A stretch of DNA of 64,000 nucleotides from contig NW_024609880.1 of assembly GCF_016920785.2 (NCBI RefSeq), positions 31,085,152-31,149,151 of the forward strand. The letters run 5' to 3'. This document shows, in pieces, positions 12,491 through 23,551 of the stretch. The number at the start of each line of letters is the position of its first letter. Position 1 is the stretch's first letter. The notes beneath the pieces were generated by a model. The model was not told the origin of the DNA. It worked only from the letters and a program-made list of their open reading frames with translations, and searched no databases. The position numbers were made by a program, and so were the translations under genes. Source of the stretch: Ixodes scapularis. Taxonomy: Eukaryota > Arthropoda > Arachnida > Ixodida > Ixodidae.

Positions 12491-12778
12491 GGGGATCGGT
12501 GGCCGAGTGGTCTACCGCACACCAGCTCGGAGCACGTGGAGCTAAAGCTCGCGCTGCAGAACCCAGGGATCCTGGGTTCGAGCCCCACCCTGCCCGTTTC
12601 GATCTGGATGAGCATCGTACCGGCGTGCGGTCGTGTATCACTACTGCGTGATGCACGTTAAAGACCCCAGGCTAGCGGTTTTACCGCACTGGCTAAATTT
12701 CTCATCTACAGCTGGAAGACTCGTCGCCCCTGTGAGGCAGACCAAGTTCTAGGCTGTATAAACATACACACAACCCAT
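12491..12778 (+). mobile_element. tRNA-Ser-derived SINE (Ruka-like), near full length
   Basis: The head has an RNA polymerase III A box (TGGCCGAGTGG, 12500-12510) and B box (GGTTCGAGCCC, 12575-12585) about 65 bases apart, as in a class II (Ser/Leu) tRNA. A tRNA-unrelated body follows with CCCCAGGCTAGCGGTTTTACC and ACTGGCTAAATTTCTCATC. Further copies lie at 6326, 17745 and 37081. Ruka, described in Rhipicephalus ticks, is a tRNA-Ser-derived SINE; I infer this is the same or a related family but cannot align it here. Confidence 0.8.
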
Positions 12779-15041
12779 TTTTTTTTTGTCACCCCCCTAA
12801 AAAAAGAAAGCACTTAAGATATGTTTTTACGATTTCCAACAAAGACCAGCGGTGGACGAGCGAGCAAGGGAGGCCTCAAACTGACTTCGCTCAATAACTA
12901 ATTAAAACCATAGCAAAAAAAAAAAAAAAAGACGATGACACCGTGTTGTTCGTATTCGTGTTGCTCTTATCACGAGTTCTGCCAGACAGGAGTCGGATAT
13001 TGACGTTGTAGCAAATTATCACCAACGCATCGTTTGTAAAGAAAAAAAAAGTAAAATAAAATAAAAAATCTGAGCACGTTTTAATTTGAAGATTTGCGCA
13101 CGTCCCACTTCACAGCCAGGTCTATCCGCGTCTTGGTCCCGGTGCGCGTTCGCCGGTTTGGGTTATAAATTAACACAGAAGCTTGTTTGCCCAAAATACA
13201 CTAAAAATTGCATTGTTTTTTTTTCGGAAATCGTAACACCTCCCCCCGGAACCCTAAAAACCCAGGTCCTCGTCAAAGGGACCATGAAATTATATCTCAA
13301 CTTCTTCCTCAGCTTCAGTCCTCAACTCAAAAGCGAAATCACGTGGTTTAAGCACACCATGGACCTTGCCATTAGCAATTGATGATAAGAGCCGTCACGG
13401 TACCCATTGGTCACGAACGCGAATCCAAATAATCGCCGGATTGACTGTTGACGAGCACGTAGGTTCGAATGACGCGGTGGTCGAGTCTAATGCGGGAGCC
13501 GGAGCCGGCTGACGAGCTTTGGGAACACCGGGGATCTATCACAGTATGAAGGCGGAGAGAGCTTTCGAAGGAAAGGTATGAAATAGTTTGCCATATTTTC
13601 ACATGTTCGCACGGAAAAGCAGTCTCGTGACCTTGTACCCTTCCTTTTGGTGCACTAAACAATAAGAGATCAGTAAAATCCTAATCTAAAATAATTTATA
13701 CCAGCCGAAAAGTCATGTCATAACGTCTTTAACACAACACCCTTCATTAAAAAAAAAAAAAAAAAAAAAGAACGGCATGTTAAAAGCACGCGAGACAAGA
13801 TTCCATTTCTTATTTGCTGACTCGCGCAGGATGAACTCCACGCAAAGAGCGGTTGCGAAGGCGAGTGACAACAGGATGTTGAGAACAAACACGTTCGCCC
13901 CATCGGCTGACAGCGCAGTGGAAGCTACGTGCTTTTCTGACCAGTAACACGCCAGAAGACCATGCTCCCACCCGTATCCAAGCACAACGCTTAGAAGAAG
14001 CTCGAGAAGAATGGGGTCAGGCAGGGCAGGTGTCTAGGCCCGACGAGCGCACCCACAACGCTGTCAGCTTAGAGGTCACAAAGAATCGGAACCACGAGGC
14101 CTTCGGCATGCGTGTGCTTACAGGCGAATGAACCAGGCTTTCGTCGGTGGGTGCTGACGTCCCATAGCACACTTTGACCACCATGTAGGAGGAGTAGAGG
14201 GAAGCTCCTTTTGTAAGAATTTGGAGTAGCGGGGTTATCTTCTATAATCTTCTTGGAGAAGAATAGCGACGTCTGTGCATATCCGGGAGGCACAAAGGAG
14301 GACCCTGATAAGAAAAGGAGCCCCTTCCTCTCCTCTAGTGGTCATCGGAGCGCTCTTTGAATGACGTCATGTGGAAGCCATGTATTACAACTATCGCGAC
14401 GGCTTTCCGCCAAAACCGCGAGCTTTCTACCGTTGCTGCCTTTGATCGCACGCGAAGCCCAACACCTCAAAAGGGCAACGAGCGCGTACTGGAGTTGGCG
14501 TTGATAAGAATCATGCACTACGAATCATCGTGGTGATACCGCTGTGTACTGTTAGCGACACACCATCTGCCCCTTTGGGCAGTGGCGGAACCAAGAACTT
14601 TTTTTTTTCTTTGGGGGGGGGGGGGGGGGGGGGAGGGTGAAGCTTCACAAACTTTTCCCCTTTGTACGCCACTGTGTTTGGCGCTTTTCACCCAGCCTTA
14701 CGCGGGCGCCACTTAGCGCGCGAAAGTGAATCGGCGAGATTGTAATGACCGCAATCTGGAAGGAGTCTAGCACTGTCGTTGTCCGGAAGGGCGACTGAAT
14801 ACGCGACCGCGCTGCTAAGCCTCCCCATGTACACGTGTGCATCCGACCGCGTGCTAACGTTTCCGCAAAAGTTACCTGTTAGGACACGCCACCTCCTGGC
14901 GTAAACACAGATAAGATGAAAAGGGAGAAAAAGCCGACTGAACCATTCTAACCAAACCGCATGGCGAAAAAAAAAAAAAAGAAAAGGCCCCTTTGTTTTA
15001 CAGACGCTGAGGAAAATCAAAACACCCACCTACGAGGTAGC
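12779..15041. other. no gene recognised
   Basis: This stretch holds poly-A and poly-T runs (for example 13748-13769), a poly-G run near 14615 and short open frames that match nothing known. It includes the 3' flank of the Sox gene. I see no clear polyadenylation signal just downstream of that gene's stop. Confidence 0.4.
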
Positions 15042-16037
15042 TCAGAAGATGACTGGAACAGTTCTTCGCTGGTCCTGGGTTGCCGCGGCGTAACCATTAG
15101 GCCCACAGCTGTACATGTAAGCGGCCGCAGCGGCAGCCGACGTCGGGTACGCCGCCATCGCCGAGGACCCCGCGGACATGAGTCCGCCGGCCTGTCCTGG
15201 ACCAGCACCGTAGAGTCCGGCGTAGATGGACGCGTGTCCGAGTTCGGCGGTCTTGTACGTGGGCGCAGAGAACGGCTTCACATCGGCAGAGAAGGGCTTC
15301 ACGTCGGCAGGGTAAGACACGTACGCCGATGGCGGCAGCGGGCTGCTGGACGACTGCGGCGAGGATGCGTTGCGCTTGTCTTCCTGGTACAGCGGCGGCG
15401 ACGGCACGTTCATCATCATGTGCTGCTGGTGTTGCTGCAAGTAGGCCCTGCAGTGCTCTATTCCGCCCGGCATGTAGGCGGGCATCGCGAACGGGTACGG
15501 CGCGTCCGGCTTCTTCGGTGCCGGCGGCTTGGGCTTCCTCCTGGGCCTGTACTTATAGTCCGGGTGATCGCGCATGTGCTGCTCGCGGAGCCTCTTGGCT
15601 TCGTCAATGAACGGTCTCTTGGCGTCCTCACTCAGCTGCTTCCACTCCGCGCCGAGCCGCTTGGAGATCTCCGAGTTGTGCATCTTGGGGTGTTCCAGGG
15701 CGATCTTGCGGCGCTGGGCGCGGGACCACACCATGAAGGCGTTCATGGGGCGTTTGATGTGTTCGACGCCGGGCGTCCTGCCACCGCCCTGCTGCTGCTG
15801 GTTCATAGGATGGTGCTGTTGTTGCGATGGCAGGGCCATCGAGAGCGGCGGCCCCATGTGCTGCTGATGCTGCATGACACCGGCCGTCAGCAGACCGACG
15901 TTCATGACTGGACGAGAAGCAAGCGCACACTGGCTTCCTCCAAGGTCGCGGGAAAGAGCCTCTCCCCCAGGTGGATCTGTCCCATTGGGCGACGGGATGT
16001 CCCCCTCTCCGGGGACACAATGGGGACACGCTGCCAT
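15042..16037 (-). CDS. SoxB-group HMG-box transcription factor (SoxB2/Dichaete-like)
   Basis: This intronless gene encodes 331 residues. The HMG box lies at about residues 92-165, with the signature RPMNAFMVWSR (96-106), then KMHNSEISKRLGAEWK and HPDYKYRPRRKPK. In Sox proteins this domain binds AACAAT-like sites in the DNA minor groove and bends it. A Gln/His-rich stretch precedes the box (56-83). After it come Pro-rich, Ser-rich and Ala-rich segments, and the protein ends RRTVPVIF, close to the RRPVPVLY-type end of Dichaete/Sox21-like proteins as I recall them. This points to SoxB and probably SoxB2. The first ATG is at 16037, but residue 45 (ATG at 15905-15903, MNVGLL) is a credible alternative start because the first 44 residues look unlike the family. 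SoxB genes act in nuclei of neural and segmenting tissue. A 574-codon open frame on the other strand is only its antisense. Confidence 0.93.
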   Translation of the reverse strand: MAACPHCVPGEGDIPSPNGTDPPGGEALSRDLGGSQCALASRPVMNVGLLTAGVMQHQQHMGPPLSMALPSQQQHHPMNQQQQGGGRTPGVEHIKRPMNAFMVWSRAQRRKIALEHPKMHNSEISKRLGAEWKQLSEDAKRPFIDEAKRLREQHMRDHPDYKYRPRRKPKPPAPKKPDAPYPFAMPAYMPGGIEHCRAYLQQHQQHMMMNVPSPPLYQEDKRNASSPQSSSSPLPPSAYVSYPADVKPFSADVKPFSAPTYKTAELGHASIYAGLYGAGPGQAGGLMSAGSSAMAAYPTSAAAAAAYMYSCGPNGYAAATQDQRRTVPVIF

Positions 16038-16720
16038 TGTCCGCCTTCCGCCAGAGGGGAGAGGGGGGGGGGGGCTGATGCAACCCTCGGGGGGTGCGCT
16101 TCAATGGGGGCCTTTCTGAGCGGGCCGTGTCTCCAGAATGGGCTCGTTTATCACGACTCCCGTTGTCGGGGGCCCTGTCTCGCTGTCACGGCCCGCAGTG
16201 TGGGCCGCGAGCGCTCGCTGTTCATCTGCGCATCTGCATTGAGTCGGTCAGAATGGCGCCTTTTGTGGCAGTACACAAGAGACGGCCGCGCTCGGGTCCC
16301 TTGCCAAGTGCGGCGCTTCGAGTGGCCAAACAGCGCCAGCAAGGCCGACCGCGACGCAAATCCCCCGAGTTTGAATTCGCTGCGTCATTCCGATAGCGCG
16401 GGGCCCTGCACGGCCGTCCGCCGCCGCCGAAATCTGCCTGTCAAGCAGGAGGGGGAAGAAAGCTGCCGCGGCGAACAAGGACACAAAGCACATTGCTCGG
16501 GCTTGTGGGCTGCTTTGTGCCTCGTGTGCCTTTGTCGTCGCGAATACCCGTGCATCGAAAGCGACAAAGAAAAGAGTCGGACGGTATCAAATTTAAACCG
16601 TGTTGTCCTTTTTTTGATCCTTTATCAACAACGTGCTCGTCTTCTCTTTGTCTGGCGCACAATCGCAGTAACGGAGGGGGCATGACTCGGACGCGGAAAG
16701 AATGGCCTCTTAACTAGACT
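16038..16720 (-). promoter_or_regulatory. CpG-rich region upstream of the Sox gene
   Basis: The 5' flank of the Sox gene is rich in C, G and CpG and contains no other recognisable gene. I infer that it holds the 5' untranslated region and promoter. No clear TATA box or initiator can be assigned by eye. Confidence 0.4.
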
Positions 16721-16944
16721 GAGGTTATTCTTGCGTGCATCGATCGGGCACGCGAGGTGTGCGCCTTTCGCCCGCGGAAATGACAGCTGAAAAAACAGAT
16801 GTCGCCGTCTCACCAGAAGCGATTGTCGAGGCAAGCCAATGTACCGCGCTGTGTCATTACCACCGTGGACACCACCAATACTCGTCACATAAAGAAAAAC
16901 AAACAGCTTGGCGGATTATTTATGCGATGCACGAAGTAGTTATT

Positions 16945-17165
16945 TGAAGATTCGTTTATCGGAGGGCGATAACGATGCTTTTGACGCTTGATACGTGTAG
17001 ATCTCGAGAAAATAACGGTAAGCTACTCTAAAATTCACAAGCATAAATCTCTAATTCACCACGTAGGGGAGTGAACAAGTAATGCTCCGCAAATAACCAA
17101 ACTTTTTTTTTTTTATATAGTTTTGTTTTTGTTAGGTTAATGCGAGTGTAGAATAGTCAAAGCCC
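16945..17165. repeat. second copy of the repeat at 11975-12175
   Basis: CGATGCTTTTGACGCTTG and AGTAATGCTCCGC keep the same order and spacing as the first copy. This copy is interrupted by a poly-T run. Confidence 0.55.
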
Positions 17166-17186
17166 GCGCACTAGCATTTCGACGCC

Positions 17187-17272
17187 ATCACAGTGAGGTC
17201 GAGCGCAGGCACGGATTGGTCACGAGTGCTGCGTCAGTTTTCGGCTCGACCTCGTGTCCCATCAGCGCGTCG
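17187..17272. repeat. short inverted repeat
   Basis: TTCGACGCCATCACAGTGAG with GTCGAG on the left is mirrored by CTCGACCTCGTGTCCCATCA and GCGTCGAA on the right. The arms are about 26 bp with mismatches and the loop is about 34 bases. Confidence 0.6.
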
Positions 17273-17744
17273 AAGGATGCTCGGAGTGCGATGACATCAT
17301 TTGGAGCTATATGCTGTTCACAGGCCTCGAATATTCAAGGTGGAATCGGGTGTGAGTACACCTAAATAAACACTCGCGTTCGAATGTCTGCCTTCTGTGC
17401 GCAGTAGCTCTCTTCCACGAAATGTGAAACGCCGCCCATGCATTCACAGTTCAGTGACTCGGCAGTTTTCACCTTGGCGATAAGTGCTGGAAAGGTATAT
17501 GTATATATCCAGGCGGTCTATTTTGTGGATGCGTGTTCTGTAAACCAGGAAATACGGTAGAGAGTCAAACGAGAGAAATGATAACTACGCTCTTCGTTAA
17601 CAGACCGTACAATAAATTTAGCGTCAAATTCGAAATAATTATCTTTTTTTTTTTTTAAGGCGCAAGCGGTTAAGTATTTAGGTTCAATTATGAAATAATA
17701 ATTGTGTTGTACTTATGTTTATACAGCCGGAAGTTAGTCATCCT

Positions 17745-17988
17745 TAATGGGTGTTTGGTGTCTCAACTGTAGATGAGAAATGTAGCCAGTGCAGCAGAAC
17801 CGCTAGTCCGTGGTCCTTATCATGCATCACACAATGGTGTTACACGACCGCGCTCCGGTACGATGCTCATCCATATCGAAACGGGGAGGGATGGGGATTG
17901 AGCCCAGGCTCTCTGGGTTCTGCAGTGCGAACTTTTGCTACACGTGCTCAGAGATGAGGTGCGCTAACCAACTCGGCCACCGTCCCTC
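17745..17988 (-). mobile_element. tRNA-Ser-derived SINE, minus strand
   Basis: The reverse complement repeats the organisation of the copy at 12491-12778. The body contains ATGGATGAGCATCGTACCGG and the CTAGCGGTTCTGCTGCACTG block, and the tRNA-like head ends at GGCCGAGTTGG near 17970. It is diverged from the first copy by scattered substitutions. Confidence 0.78.
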
Positions 17989-20900
17989 ACATAGCAGTTC
18001 ATAAAAGCACCGTTGTTCGAATGATAGACATATAAACCAGAAGAATGTCTAGTACCTGGTATTATCATACAGGCACAGGACAAGGAACGATGTGAAAAGA
18101 TGGACACACGCAGTACCGTCTCTAGGATACCTAAGTTGTTGGCTGTATGTCCACCCTTTTATTATCCGTTTGCACCTCTTTTTTTGTCTTTTTTTCGCCC
18201 AACTGTGCAATTTTTTTTTTTTTTCGTGTTTAAATAGGCACCGGGGACGACGTTTTACCAGCTTCGGTGCTTGCTGCGGCCTCCACCAATATCGCCGCTA
18301 ATCACTCGAAGCTCCAAGTTAAGAACTACGCGAAATCTCGACCATGGAAACACCAAAAGAAACAGCGCAGGCTATCATATTTTTGTTAAGTCTTATTTGT
18401 ACGTTTTATTCCTTTTACGTTTTGTTGACCTAAATGCACAGTTCTCGGTTACGTCTCCGATTTGCGTGCGGTGTGTGCCTCCCTGAAGTCCCGATTCAAT
18501 GGCTTTCCCTGGTTACCCCTATGCCCGATCCTGCAAACGGCGTTGAGTTGCCAGTATCATCATCGTTAATCCGAATGACCCGAAACGCCCACATATGACC
18601 TTGAATAAGAAACCAAGCCCGCACGCACGCATACACACGCACAGACACACACGCACAAACGGGCTTGTCCTGCCCGAGGCGTCCGGGTTCAGCGGATTGA
18701 GCAGGGACGACCCCAATCCCCGGGAGGGAAGGACAATGGCCGTCCCCGAGCGACCGGCGGGGACCGCTTCCACCGGCTCGAGGTCTTCGACGCGCTTCTG
18801 GCAAGGCAGCGGGCCTAACTAGCCAAGCGCACAAAGGCACGAAGGAAAAACCTCAAAACAACGCCTTCGGGCGGCGTCCCGACAAACGAGCTGCGTGGGG
18901 CTGCTGCTGCTTGCCAAAACTGGCTCTGCTTCTCCGATGGCTTACTGCGGAGAAGAATTCGCACTCTTCCCGGAATCCTCATTGTGGAAGCCATGTTCTG
19001 CGGCTGCTGCGCTCGTCTTTTTTTAGGGACAAGGTTCCGGTTGCGCAAGATTCCTCCTCATTGACGGAAGTGTTACGCAAGAGGACTTATGTTTTGGGTC
19101 TTTCGAAAGGAGTTGGCACTCCGCCGATCACGGAAATGGCAGCGCTCGTTTTACGATAGAGAGTTGTAGTAGATTGTTTCAATGCCTATGATGACGGTGC
19201 CCGATAACGATACGATGGCGTCCACGAACTATCGGGTACCGTTATCGGAGGCATCGGAACGATCTGCCAAAAGTCTCTAACAATCGACAATATCCGACAT
19301 CGCGACGTCGACGAAACGGTGGCACGCTTAGTGGGAACTGTTCGGTGTGCGGATACTTTCTGGGGGCACTCGAAGTTACTCGAGGTTTCCGGGATACGTG
19401 AAACACGTCAATCATATTTTGCTTTGTTTGTTTACCTAAGCAGTTTTTATGTGCACAGCAGTCGTTACTGCGACATTAGCGGTTTCGGCAACTAATTTAC
19501 AACTTGGCTCCCGAGTTTGAGACGGCATCTCCCCATGTCTGCCATTTCATTTTTGCCCTCTCTCGGGTTCAAGTTCTGAAAACAGCGGTCCCTGTTACAT
19601 TCCTCGGCATGCGGGCAGAAACTTGGGGAAAGCAGGAAACGAGAAATCGGCGGGGGCGTCAGAACACCGAGCTCTATAGACGCTTTCAGCGCGCGCCAAA
19701 TTTAGCCGCCATAGCCGACCTTCTCTTGTCTTTGCGAGATGCCGAGCCAGTGAAGCGGGCGTTGATGGGTCTTCACAAAGGCCTTTGCTGGAGAGGAGGA
19801 CACAGTAACACCTAAAATGGCAATGACCTGTCCTGCTGTGGTAATGATCAAGTGAAGCGAACGGAATAAGAGGGAATAAAAACTGAAGGTCAGTTATGGC
19901 GGCGCCCATGCACAGCGGCCTGAAAGCGTCTACATGATTAGTGGGCAGACGCAAGGCTACGCGGAGTGCAAGTTCGTCTGCTTCTAGCGCAGGAGTGGCG
20001 ATGACGACAGAACGACGCCGAGCTCTGATTGGCTCTGATTGAAATGATAGGGGGTAGACCTCAATGCTAGAGGCCTAAATCTACCCACTATTTTTTTTCT
20101 TATTTTTTTTTTCGATCAGTTAATAAGAGTTTGTGCGTTCCGAACGTCATCGCAACCCCTGTGCAAGAGCTAGCAGAGGAACCTGCCCTCCGCATAGCTT
20201 GCATTGTCTCCAATCTTCTATTTTTTTTTTTTTTTTTTTTTACAGTGGTGTGATGCAGAAACGAATGTACATTATACAATAGTGCGTAAAAATGAGAATT
20301 CGCTCCCGGAGCCTTTCAGCATGGTTTTGGATGTATAGCATCCTAATTATCGCGTTATGTGTAATAGGAAGTACATGTTTGTTTTGTACAAACCACGTCA
20401 ATCTTTTTTTCCCTACTATTTTGAATTTTTATAGAAAGTCTGTTTGATTAGAATTATTATTACCTTTGCGCACCAAAGAGAACTCCGATATGTTGTTTTA
20501 AGGTGCAGAAAATAAAGATTATTATTAAAGATAAGTACTTAGAAATTCCTGCGTAGAATCTAGCTTTCTTTGAAGCACTTACTATACCCGAACTCCTTTA
20601 CCTTACTTGTTTGCCCACTTTTACAGACTAATCCCGTTTCTCATAATGAAACCTGTCAAAGGAGAAAAAAAAATGTGTGGCCCCAAGTTATTTTATTAAG
20701 TGGAGATTTTTTTTAATACACTTATGCCTTGTTAAGGTTAATACTTGATTTTTCCCTCAAAGAATCGTTCATAATGGCAGTCGCCCACAATCACAAAAAA
20801 TAAAAAAAAATAAAATCGTGTATTTGTACGTCTGCATCATAGTACAAGGGGAGGGGGGGGAGGGGTGTCAAACTGGGAGTGCGTTTCTCGCATCCGGCAT

Positions 20901-22201
20901 GAATACCGCGCACGCGCAGAAACAGCATTGGTCACCGCTGCGGCGTGTTTTTTCCCACTTAATCACTCTACTTTTTTTTCAAGCATGAAAAGCCCTTCCT
21001 AAAGTGAAAAAAAAAAAAAAAACTATCTTCCGCTGCGCTTTTTTTTTTTGTATTTGTGTAGCTTAAGAGTTTAAGGAAAAGTCCTATCACCTCTTCTTTT
21101 ATTTTTTTTTTTTTTTCTTAGGCAGAGCGAACTCTGGATAGGAGTTCGCCTCCTTCCCAGCTTTTGATCCACTAAATGGACTCGCACCTTTCCAAAAAAA
21201 AAAAAAAAAAAAACGCTGCTAAGCCGCCGCCATGTTGCTGATGATGATGCAGCTGGTGCGACTCTCATGCCCCCTATCAGCTAGAAATTTTAGGCCACTC
21301 TGCTCAGCGTGAATCCAAGGTACAGTACATGTACCTTGGTAAATCTCCGTCCATGTTTGGCGGTTTTGCATTCCAAGGTTCTTGAAAGTTTCCAAATTAT
21401 TTTCCTTGCGCATGCTGCGTGCCCCTTTTACGTTATCTTCCACTGCGAGAAAGGCTCGTAAGTGCATGCCATTCAAGCGTTTCTCCTCGACAATCACGGG
21501 AAACGACAAAAACATCGAACGGCCCATCAACGCGGTTTTGCGTCCAATGACAACTGTTCTCCCCACTCCCAAAGAAAATCCGCGTAGAGACCTTCTCAGT
21601 CATCGCCAAAAATAGCTTCTCGGTTCAGGTGGGGAACGAACCAATCGTGCCTGTTAACTTTACCCTGGTGCTCAAAACGAGGTCCTCTTGGATTCCGTCC
21701 GATCGTCGAGATCTGACTTTCGCCGACACTGTTGTGCTATGCTAATTGAGGTGTATCTCGAATAAATCTTTTTTTCGGATAACGCGGCAAGTGAGATGAA
21801 TACAAAAAGTGTTTGCAAGCATTAATTGGTATACAAGTCCTCTGTGTATTTAAATTGGTAGGCTAGACACCTCTCTTAATCTAGCGCTTCGAAGGGCAAC
21901 AAGATATGAACGTAATCGGCTAAAGTAACACCGCAGGGCATGCTCCGGATCAGTTTCGGTTTCAGATTCACGCAGTGATGACCTTACTCAATCCATGTTG
22001 CCCCGTCCTCGTTTCGCGCGTGTAATAGCAACACAAGTTGCAATATCTGCATTCCCAGTCAGTAATCGGCTAAAGGTAACATCATTCCTAGTTTTGTGCT
22101 GTTCAATTCGTTATTTTTTCCCTGGTTTCTACCGTCGAAAAGTCGTTTTGCTTTAAGATATAACACCGATTTTACGCTGCAGTGCAAGAATACAACCTAT
22201 A
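17989..22201. other. repeat-rich, no gene recognised
   Basis: The stretch contains the hairpin at 19171-19268, the repeat at 19965-20100, several poly-A and poly-T runs, and a LINE-like tail (AATAAAGATTATTATTA) near 20510. Open frames at 21219-21572 (minus) and 21382-21615 (plus) overlap each other on opposite strands and match nothing I know. Confidence 0.45.
19171..19268. repeat. foldback repeat
   Basis: AATGCCTATGATGACGGTGC with CCGATAACG on the left matches, with mismatches, the reverse complement of the right arm (GATGCCTCCGATAACGGTAC). The arms are about 40 bp. It is probably a decayed MITE. Confidence 0.65.
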
Positions 22202-22267
22202 AGGTTGTATTCGTGAAGCGGTGCATGCTGGGACCAGCGCCATCTTGCCGTCCTCGGGAGCAGACAG
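22202..22267 (+). repeat. left 66-bp terminal inverted repeat
   Basis: It matches the reverse complement of 23356-23421 at 65 of 66 positions by eye. The bases just outside (ACAACCTATA) partly mirror the first bases of the repeat, making a short palindrome across the left boundary. Confidence 0.88.
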
Positions 22268-22347
22268 TCGCACAGTCGCGTACGGACAACCGCATCCTAC
22301 CTTTTCAAACTTCAGGCGAAGCCGCAGCCGCGCTTTCTGCCTCGGGT

Positions 22348-22585
22348 ATGGTGTCGTGTGTGGTGGTAGGTTGCCACAACAAGACGCAATCGTCAAAGAA
22401 GAAGAAAGAGTGCAAGGTCGCAGACGCTCGGTTCTTTAAAATACCGAAGGTACGGACTCGTGAATGCGACACGACGCGAACACTGTCCGCGAGGAGACAG
22501 CGAGAATGGTTGAAACGCATCAACAGAAAAGACCTGGACGCTGACCTCGACAAGTACAAGGTGTGCTCACGCCACTTCGTCTCGG
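22348..22585 (+). CDS. THAP-domain exon (5' exon of a transposase-like gene)
   Basis: From the ATG at 22348, 79 complete codons run to a splice donor (G|GTGAGT at 22585/22586). The product is a THAP zinc finger. The ligands are Cys4, Cys9, Cys73 and His76, with the family's conserved Pro33, Trp54 and Phe77 (motif KYKVCSRHFVSG). THAP domains bind DNA site-specifically and are found in P-element, Kolobok and ISL2EU transposases and in their domesticated relatives. The upstream sequence stays open in frame to 22096, but the Cys-x4-Cys spacing near the N-terminus favours this start. The rest of the protein is missing. A possible acceptor near 22820 adds only about 30 codons before a stop and does not look like a THAP protein. 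Confidence 0.82.
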
Positions 22586-22930
22586 GTGAGTGTCGGCATA
22601 GTTTGTTTTTCTCTGACATTAACTTCCTGGAGCTTTTCGAATCAGTGGGCTAGGCCTACTTGCAGCGCAAGTTCGATCGAAGTTAGTTGGTTCAGTCATT
22701 CTAAAGGATCTTAAAAACACTCGAATGCGAGCTTTCTGTCGCAGGAGCGGGAGAAACAGGATTTAGATAACTATTTTACATTCATGAGCACGATTTTCTG
22801 TTTTTATTTTTGCCTTGCAGCAATCTTTAAGGGGTGCCACTGCTCCGGCGAAAAATCGGACAGCTGTTCCGTGTTCTCCCCTTTAGACGTCTTTAGACGC
22901 GTCCGCAAAAACATGAAAAGTTAGGCTCAC

Positions 22931-23302
22931 CTTCGAGACGATGATCACGCTGTCCGCGTTCGCTGCTTTCATTGCCGGCTCCTGGACCCATCCGCTCGTA
23001 AGGTAATTATGGGCGTCTAATGATTTGTACGCTTTTAGCTGCTTGCGCGTCACGAAACTTGTCTTGAGGATCAGGTAGTTGTGTATGTCGCCCATTTCTA
23101 CCTGCGGCCATAGGTTGCTGTTCCGGACTAGGTCCATCGGCGGCAGCGCGAACGGATCCGCGCCGCACATTTTAACCTTTTCCTCGTAACGTGTGCGTTC
23201 CCGTCCGCTTAAACTTAGGCCGTATAAACCCAGCGGTGGACAACCACTTGAAGAAGACATCTTCACGTTAGCGGGCGAGCAAACACCATAAATACGGCGC
23301 AC
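22931..23302 (-). CDS. 5' exon of a SWIM/YqaJ-like transposon protein
   Basis: On the minus strand an open frame runs from ATG at 23302 (or 23260, MSSSSGCPPLG) to a splice donor AAG|GTGAGC at 22931/22930. It contains LKAYKSLDAHNYLTSGWV, a segment I recognise from the N-terminal part of large arthropod, fish and cnidarian proteins that combine a SWIM zinc finger with a YqaJ (lambda-type) exonuclease domain. Those domains lie in later exons that are not present here. The exon faces the THAP exon, and its start lies about 55-95 bases inside the right terminal repeat, so both genes probably use promoters at the element ends. The family call rests on recall of this one segment. Confidence 0.65.
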
Positions 23303-23355
23303 TGCAACGACGCGTCCGTCACCTGTCGCTGGGCGCTACGGGAGTGCGCGCGCGG

Positions 23356-23421
23356 CTGTCTGCTCTCGAGGACGGCAAGATGGCGCTGGTCCCAGCATGC
23401 ACCGCTTCACGAATACAACCT
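23356..23421 (-). repeat. right 66-bp terminal inverted repeat
   Basis: It is the reverse complement of 22202-22267 with a single mismatch, ending in GAATACAACCT. It is followed by ATATGG. Confidence 0.88.
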
Positions 23422-23551
23422 ATATGGTGGTCCGCGTGCTGAACGACGAAAGCGACCACCTTTCGTCCGCCATTTTTCCTTACCAGCGCGCCCCCTACAG
23501 TTCGCTGGAGTCGCGAATAGCCTGAAACCCAGCGAGTGAACTCGAAAAAAC

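Larger units (their letters stand above)
22202..23421. mobile_element. ISL2EU-like DNA transposon, internally deleted
   Basis: Terminal inverted repeats of 66 bp, with one mismatch, lie at 22202-22267 and 23356-23421. They begin AGGTTGTATTCGTGAAGCGG, and both ends are flanked by TA-rich bases. Inside are a THAP-domain exon reading rightward and a second exon reading leftward, so the two genes converge. As I recall, elements classed as ISL2EU carry a THAP-bearing transposase gene plus a second gene for a YqaJ-type exonuclease. The two exons here fit the 5' ends of those genes. Only about 345 bp separates them, so the transposase core and the nuclease domain are missing. I infer a non-autonomous deletion derivative that kept both promoters and first exons. 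Confidence 0.7.

Noticed and set aside
12500..12585. A functional tRNA-Ser gene in the SINE head
   Set aside because: The A and B boxes are present, but the anticodon arm and acceptor stem do not fold properly and the SINE body follows directly.
14961..16685. A 574-codon open frame on the plus strand
   Set aside because: It is the antisense of the GC-rich Sox gene. Its Arg-rich, low-complexity product matches nothing, while the other strand encodes a clear HMG box.
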